A DNA stretch of 64,000 bases from Lunularia cruciata (taxonomy: Eukaryota; Streptophyta; Marchantiopsida; Lunulariales; Lunulariaceae): the NCBI GenBank assembly GCA_948567375.1, contig OX419757.1, forward strand, positions 29,388,001 through 29,452,000, given 5' to 3'. Below are positions 58,740-64,000 of this stretch, piece by piece (the first letter of the stretch is position 1; each line of letters starts with the position of its first letter). The translations under genes and the position numbers were made by a program. The notes under the pieces were generated by a model, which saw only the letters and a program-made list of their open reading frames with translations, was not told the DNA's origin and did no database searches.

Positions 58740-59340
58740 GTATTAAATCATCCATAAAAAAAAATTTACTTATAATCAAGATCTCAATTGGTGCACCAAA
58801 ATGACTAAAAACCCAATCCAAAACAAGTTCTCTCTTGATTGGACTTGTAAGGAAGTACCACCAACTCAATCCACTTGGAGAAGTGTTCCATGATAACCAA
58901 AACATATTGATGATGATTCAAAATCAATGGTAAAGGTCCAGACTTCAATAGTAACCCAATCCCATGTTAGGTAATGGATGTAATTGGAGCATAAGAGTAT
59001 TGAATGATGCTCTAACTTGGTCACAAACCACACACATGGTAACATACTACTATACATTGGTGTACATGCCATGCTACCAATAATGAATTTGAAGTAAACT
59101 ATATGTCTACTTTATTCCAAAATGTCCTAGCTCTTCATGAGCATGTTGTACCAATGTTAGTCTCTAAGATGGAAGGGGTAATACTTGCATCCTACCATCC
59201 TCCCATACTCAAAGAAGATGTTCCCTTTCATTAAAATACTTGGCTTGTTAAAGGACACGGTCTCTCTCCTTGGTACTAATTGTACCACCTAGAATACCAA
59301 TGTGAAGATGTTCCATCACCAAGATATAATTAATATCTCA
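58740..59340 (-). pseudogene. Family 2 integrase fragment (element J)
   Basis: Minus-strand translation matches D integrase: CVWFVTKLEHHSI and YIHYLTWDWVTIEVW at 58,866-59,072, and HFGAPIEILI near 58,790. Upstream (up to 59,340) it matches the RNase H-integrase linker. On the minus strand it precedes gag of G, the wrong order for one element, so it belongs to a different copy or a rearranged one. Confidence 0.7.
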
Positions 59341-61489
59341 TTGACATGTTGTCTTGTTGTGGTTTGCATAACTAGTGAAAAAAGAAATAGTATGGTTTAT
59401 CTCCACATTATTGAAGTAGATTGTAGGACGGATCACACGGTTGAGCTATTGCCATGTGAGAAATCTATATACATGTATATGATTGGCCATGTGGATTATG
59501 GTCTTATCATCTTTGAGTGTTCTCATGTATATAGGTGGTGGGAAATTTGAGAGAAAGGGAGTGTGTATTTTTAGTTTTAGGAATCTCGAGCGGGAGGAAG
59601 ATCTAGAGAAATTTGTAACAAAGCGTGGGTGATAGAGCATTGGAGGAAAACTAAACTTTATCTCTCCAAATCAGTTAGAGTTGATGCAACAATATTGTTT
59701 AGCTAATGCATCAGTTATAGCTGATGTAACAAGTTCTATTGAAAATATTTTCATAACCTTTGTAGAGCATTTCTATCTTCACTCATAATTGAATGTCAAT
59801 CCTCCTATTTTTGTTACTATGATTGAAGATTTTAGATTTTTGAAGTGTTTGTGAGAATTATGTGTACATTTGATCCAAAAATTTGAGGAAAGTTACCAAG
59901 AATCATGAGCAAACCTTCAATTAGGGAGTTAGAAATTAAGGATTTTGAAATAAGAGTGGAAATGTAATACTCCGAGGACAAGAGAAGAGAGAAAACATAG
60001 ATTGCACACTCAAACAATCGATGCCCCAAGGGAGCACCTTCTCTTTATTATATAGACAAAGAGGATCTCCGCCAAGGAAGCTCCACCATAGGATTAGGGA
60101 CACAGATGGGTGACATGTCAGCAAGCTCCACCATTGGATTACTTACTTGGATGGGTGACATGTCTGGTCTAGGTCCTATCTGGTTGATCAAACAAGCTTT
60201 GACCGGAGGGAATCTTTTAGGGAATCTTCTTGTAGGAATCTCAGACTCACGTGAGTAAGGTACCATTGGAAAGCTCTCAATGAGACAAAGTTGGGGGGAG
60301 GGAAGGCCAGCCTTTCCTTTGTTGGGGGAGGACTCTGCACATTTTCAAGGCCTAATTCATCTGTTTAGGCCTCCAAAATTGCCTTCAAAGATTTTAGGCA
60401 TATTTCGGTTCCTACTCTATTAGTAGAAGTCCCCTTTTGGTGATACCTCTTTCTGATCTGTTTATTCCATCATGTGTAACATCCTTCCAGATGTTACCAA
60501 ACCAATTCTCACCTTTAAATCATATGTCTAGCTATTGGTTCTAAGGTTCTCAAGTCTATTTCGGTTTCTGCCCTATTAGTAGAAGTACTCTTTTGGTGAT
60601 ACTTCTATCTGATCTATTTCAACCAGCATGTAAAACATCATTCTAGATGTTACCAAACCGAATTTCACATCTAGATCATATGGCTAGCTCTTGATATTAT
60701 AGGAAACTACAAAAAATTGGCCAATTTTGAGAGCTTGTCAAAGATATTTTAGTGATCAGATTATGACTTTCTTTATAGCTTTGGAAAGCTATCTCATAAG
60801 CTTTTCAATGAGTCCTAGATCATCAAATCAGAGTAACACAAGAGAAGTTATTATCATTTGAGTTGCATAGAGTTTTCACCATTCAAGAGGCATAGAATTT
60901 CTCCATTTGGAGTACAAATTGGTTTGGTGGTTGGAGTACAACTTGGAAGAAACTTGGAGTACAAAATGAAATTAGCTTGAGGACAAGGCAGGAGGCTTTA
61001 CTGATTTTTGCCAAAAAAGCATGGAGAGTTGTTGTTGAATTCTTGTGGTTGGATCTTCTCCATACTTGCATGCTTGTTTGTATGCCCAGTTGGCTTGGAT
61101 TGGTGTACAAGTGTTGCGTTTAGACTCTTACCTTCCAAGAGTGTTGTGTATTTCTCCTTGGTAATGCTTGAAGTGATGACCAGTAGACCAAGATTGCATG
61201 TTATAATGACAAGTTAGGTTGAATGTTACTCCCATATTTAGTAGAAGGAATACTAGATACAAGAGTGGAGGGTTCCAAAGGTTGAGTAACAAGTGCGCCC
61301 AAACTAGTAGTGAAAATTTTACATACAACCTCTTATCCATAAGCTCCATAGTTAGGCCCCTTGTGTGCTCCAAAAGAGAAAGGCAAAGTATGACAATTGG
61401 TGAACTTGACATGAAACTTTTGGGTGGAGAGTTAGAAAAGAGGTTGCTGGTGGATATAGACAAGAGATCAAACAAGAGCATAAGGGATT
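59341..61489. other. Unassigned region with short tandem duplications
   Basis: No gene was recognised. Two 45-bp tandem copies lie at 60,078 and 60,123 (both starting AAGCTCCACCAT). A 156-bp imperfect tandem duplication starts at 60,401 and 60,557 (both TATTTCGGTT). The stretch at about 60,990-61,220 resembles the family 2 leader at 62,900-63,120 (shared GAAGTGATGACC). An open frame at 61,219-61,548 has no motif I know. Confidence 0.35.
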
Positions 61490-62033
61490 TGGGTGCTAGT
61501 ACCTCTATAAAGACATTCACATTAAAACTTGATCTAGCTACATCATAGATGTTTCAAGCATTTGCATTATATATGTAGCAACACCAAGTTACATGTCACA
61601 CAATTTGTAGCATCACATCTTGATTGCTCAGACTCTGGAGTAGTAGTGTTTGTAGTCAAGAGTATTTTGGTAGTTACTCATTGACTATTTGTTGACAATC
61701 AGATTCCGTGTTCAAAGTATTGACTACATGGTGGGACCTATTGTCACTTGCACCATTTACATTGTCAGGTGTGTCATCAATGGGACCATTAGGGTTGGAG
61801 ACCAAGGAGGTATACTTTCAAAGTGCAGCTCCAGAGTGCTCACTTCTTTGCTGTTGAGCCTTTGAGTTCCTAGCTATGATGGATAGAGGCCGGGAAGCAT
61901 TACCTATATTCTCTTAGCTAGAGTGGGTGTGGCTTGATTGTAATTAGTACCTAGTTGTTGGTAGATATTGAGTGACAGATCAAGTACTGATCTGATTGAG
62001 TGTGATTTGAGTTGTATGAACAAACTGATTACA
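61490..62033 (+). repeat. 5' LTR of element F (family 2), diverged
   Basis: The last 450 bp or so align well with 53,692-54,248, including TTGAGCCTTTGAGTTCCTAG, GACAGATCAAGTACTGATCT and the end CAAACTGATTACA at 62,033. The LTR start is too diverged to place exactly; 61,490 is an estimate. Confidence 0.65.
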
Positions 62034-63180
62034 TCAAAGAAATGAGATCAAAGGGAATCAGGTGCAGGATTTGAGGGTGTTGGTGGTATCTCCATATCAT
62101 TGGTAGTTTGATCAAGGTTCAAATTTTCCCTAAGATTGATCGTGTGCAAAAGGTCTTTGAATTGATGCATATTGGTAATGAGGCAGATCATGTGCAAAAT
62201 TTTGCTAAGAAGATCATCTATTTCAAGTAGTGGTGTTTCTTTTGAGATCAAGAGGTGAAAGCAAGACCAATTAGGTGCAACTTGGGCTTAGGAAGTGAAA
62301 TTGAAGGTGGAGTTGCGAACCCATCTCCGTGAATTTGTGATTTGGAGAACCTTGTCTTTTCAATTTGGCTCAAATGGAGAGTTAACAAAGGATTTGGTGG
62401 TCAATCAACTTTAGGGATTTATGTCAAATTTGTGCTTGAGTTTGAAGAGCTTGGCCAATTTAGATTTAGAAGAGGTTTGCTAGATTTGGAGAGGGTTCAA
62501 AGTGGCAAGAAGAAAGGTCTAATTTGGCATTTTGAGGCATAAAACTATGGGCTATGAGAATACAAAGGCTTAGAAGGGCCAGCTTGCTAGCATGAGACTA
62601 GCTAATTTAGAGTAGATTTTTGTCATTATTTGGCAAAATCTGACCACCCTACTAGATTGTATCCAATAGGGTTTGACATCTAGATCTCTGGTTCCTAGAT
62701 TGGTGCCCTAACTAATTGGTACACCTTCACTTGTTGTCCAAGTAACTATTTTGTTGTTATCTATATACTTATAGCATTAGCTAGGAGAGACAATTTGATC
62801 CTATTCTTGATGATCCTAGTAGCTTAGGAAATAGATAACCCATATTATATCAAATACTAAATGGTGGTAGAGTTAATGCAGTGTTGTTTTTATGAGATGG
62901 AAGGTTTTTGTTTAGATTTTGTTTTCTTGTGATTGGACTCCCTCCATTCTCTACTGCATGTTTGTGTGAGGTGCCTTGACTTTAGAGCATTGGTGCTCTG
63001 GTGTGCTCTTGGTAGTGAGGTTGGAATGATGATCAGTCATACTACCTATGTTTCTCTCCAATGAGGCAAGAAGTGATGACCTATAGACTGTGACAGTACC
63101 TACTGTGGTTATAAGTTACAAGTTGCCCTTTCCCTAGTGTATTTGTTGTAGGCCGAGCTGAATTAGTGGATGACATTTGG
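62034..63180 (+). other. Leader region of element F (family 2)
   Basis: This noncoding-looking sequence lies between the F LTR and gag. Its middle (about 62,250-62,880) matches, in inverse orientation, the G leader at 56,140-57,000. A TGGTGCCCTAACT at about 62,702 resembles a primer site but lies 670 bp from the LTR, so I do not call it one. Confidence 0.5.
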
Positions 63181-64000
63181 TTGATATGTTGGTACTTGGT
63201 GGTGTTGGCACTTGGTGAGGTACTTGTGGTGGTTACGATTGCTAGTTGCAGTTTCTGGTTATTTTGTCACAATGGAGTTCTTTGGGGATTCTAGAGGAGA
63301 TAGCGCTACAATGCATAGTGGGTTTACTCGGAGTGGCACTCAATATCAACTTGTATCTTAGGTCCTAATGAGGGAGTAGATTGACTCTGAGTTGGAGCTT
63401 GACATAAGAGCTTATTCCATTGAGAGTGCACTTAGTGTGTCCGCACCGGTGTTATGGGACATGGATGAGATTTATAAGGCCTCCAAAGGACCCAAGCATT
63501 ACTTTGGTACAGTGGATACTATTGAGTTAGATGACTTCATCCATGAGTTTGATAATCGGTGTGATCCACAGCAAATGCAGAACCCAACATTATTCACAAC
63601 CTTCATAGTGTGGAAGGGGTTATTTTAGCACTTGGAAGGTCCACCAATGGACAACTACCATGACTTCAGGAGAGTTCACTTGGAGGAGATTGAGCTATGG
63701 AGACAATATTGGTCTCCAAACTATGTCTCTATCACTTTAGGCTCTATTTTTAGGGATAGATCAACAGTACCTATGAGTTCTAGCTCTAGTAGCACTGGTG
63801 GATCTTTTGGAGATGGTGCTACTATGAGTGGAGGTACTACTACAAGAGGTGGTGTAGTACCAAGATTTAACCCCATGGTGGAATTCTTCCAATGTTTTAG
63901 GTACAACTACCAAGGAGTACGTACTAACAAGCTGAGGAGCTTGCAAGAATTCCAACATAAAGTTGGAGAGAGATTACGCAAGGCATACACTTGCTTGAGA
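63181..64000 (+). pseudogene. Element F gag (family 2), runs off the window
   Basis: This matches D gag: 63,392-63,628 reads LWDMDEIYKASKGPKHYFGT, IELDDFIHEFDNRCD and NPTLFTTF. It continues after a stop with MDNYHDFRRVHLEEIELWRQ, and then a Ser/Gly-rich stretch and FNPMVEFFQCF toward 64,000. It has fewer stops than D over the same region. The element must continue beyond the right edge. Confidence 0.75.

Noticed and set aside
62702-62714. TGGTGCCCTAACT as primer binding site of element F
   Set aside because: It lies about 670 bp from the LTR end, whereas a primer site should adjoin it.
1-64000. CRISPR arrays, rRNA, tRNA genes, bacterial operons
   Set aside because: No regularly spaced repeats, no tRNA cloverleaf and no rRNA signature were seen; the content is eukaryotic. 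The primer sites are only tRNA complements.

Overview
This window looks like plant nuclear DNA dominated by transposable elements. It contains Ty3/gypsy and Ty1/copia LTR retrotransposons with plant-type primer sites, a non-LTR retrotransposon relic, and two broken intron-containing class III (secretory, plant-only) peroxidase genes. I found no clearly functional host gene, rRNA, tRNA or CRISPR array. The density of old, nested, partly duplicated LTR elements, small peroxidase introns and a LINE type I associate with non-flowering land plants make me lean to a gymnosperm. That is inference, not something the sequence proves.

Layout. 1-8,560: unclassified degenerate sequence flanking a decayed member ('A') of a Ty3/gypsy family I call family 1 (LTRs at 2,637-3,319 and 7,196-7,893). 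8,561-12,023: unassigned DNA with two perfect hairpins. 12,024-17,403: a complete but dead Ty1/copia element on the minus strand, inserted just upstream of a peroxidase pseudogene (17,634-19,077, plus). A second peroxidase pseudogene (21,838-23,321, minus) faces it. 24,060-27,060: a minus-strand LINE relic with an N-terminal zinc finger, reverse transcriptase and C-terminal restriction-like endonuclease. 28,740-54,350: a nested complex. Its oldest layer is family 2 element 'D', a Ty3/gypsy element whose pol ends in a PHD finger. It is interrupted by family 1 element 'B' (31,700-40,815, plus), family 1 element 'C' (42,583-50,364, minus) and a family 1 solo LTR (51,383-52,070). 54,600-59,340: minus-strand family 2 fragments. 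61,490-64,000: the 5' part of another family 2 element running off the right edge.

How the parts relate. Family 1 has LTRs of about 690 bp, an Asp-tRNA-like primer site, two extra open frames between primer site and gag (the second with a zinc knuckle), then gag, protease, RT, RNase H and integrase without a chromodomain. This is closest to the non-chromovirus (Athila/Tat/Ogre) branch. B and C share one frame break between RNase H and integrase but differ in all other breaks I found. They lie tail to tail, so nearly 8 kb is present as an inverted repeat with a 1.8 kb spacer. C has the most similar LTRs and is the youngest insertion.

Most worth a second look: the PHD finger in family 2 pol, the endonuclease type of the LINE, the extra zinc-knuckle frame upstream of gag in family 1, and the frame break shared by B and C.
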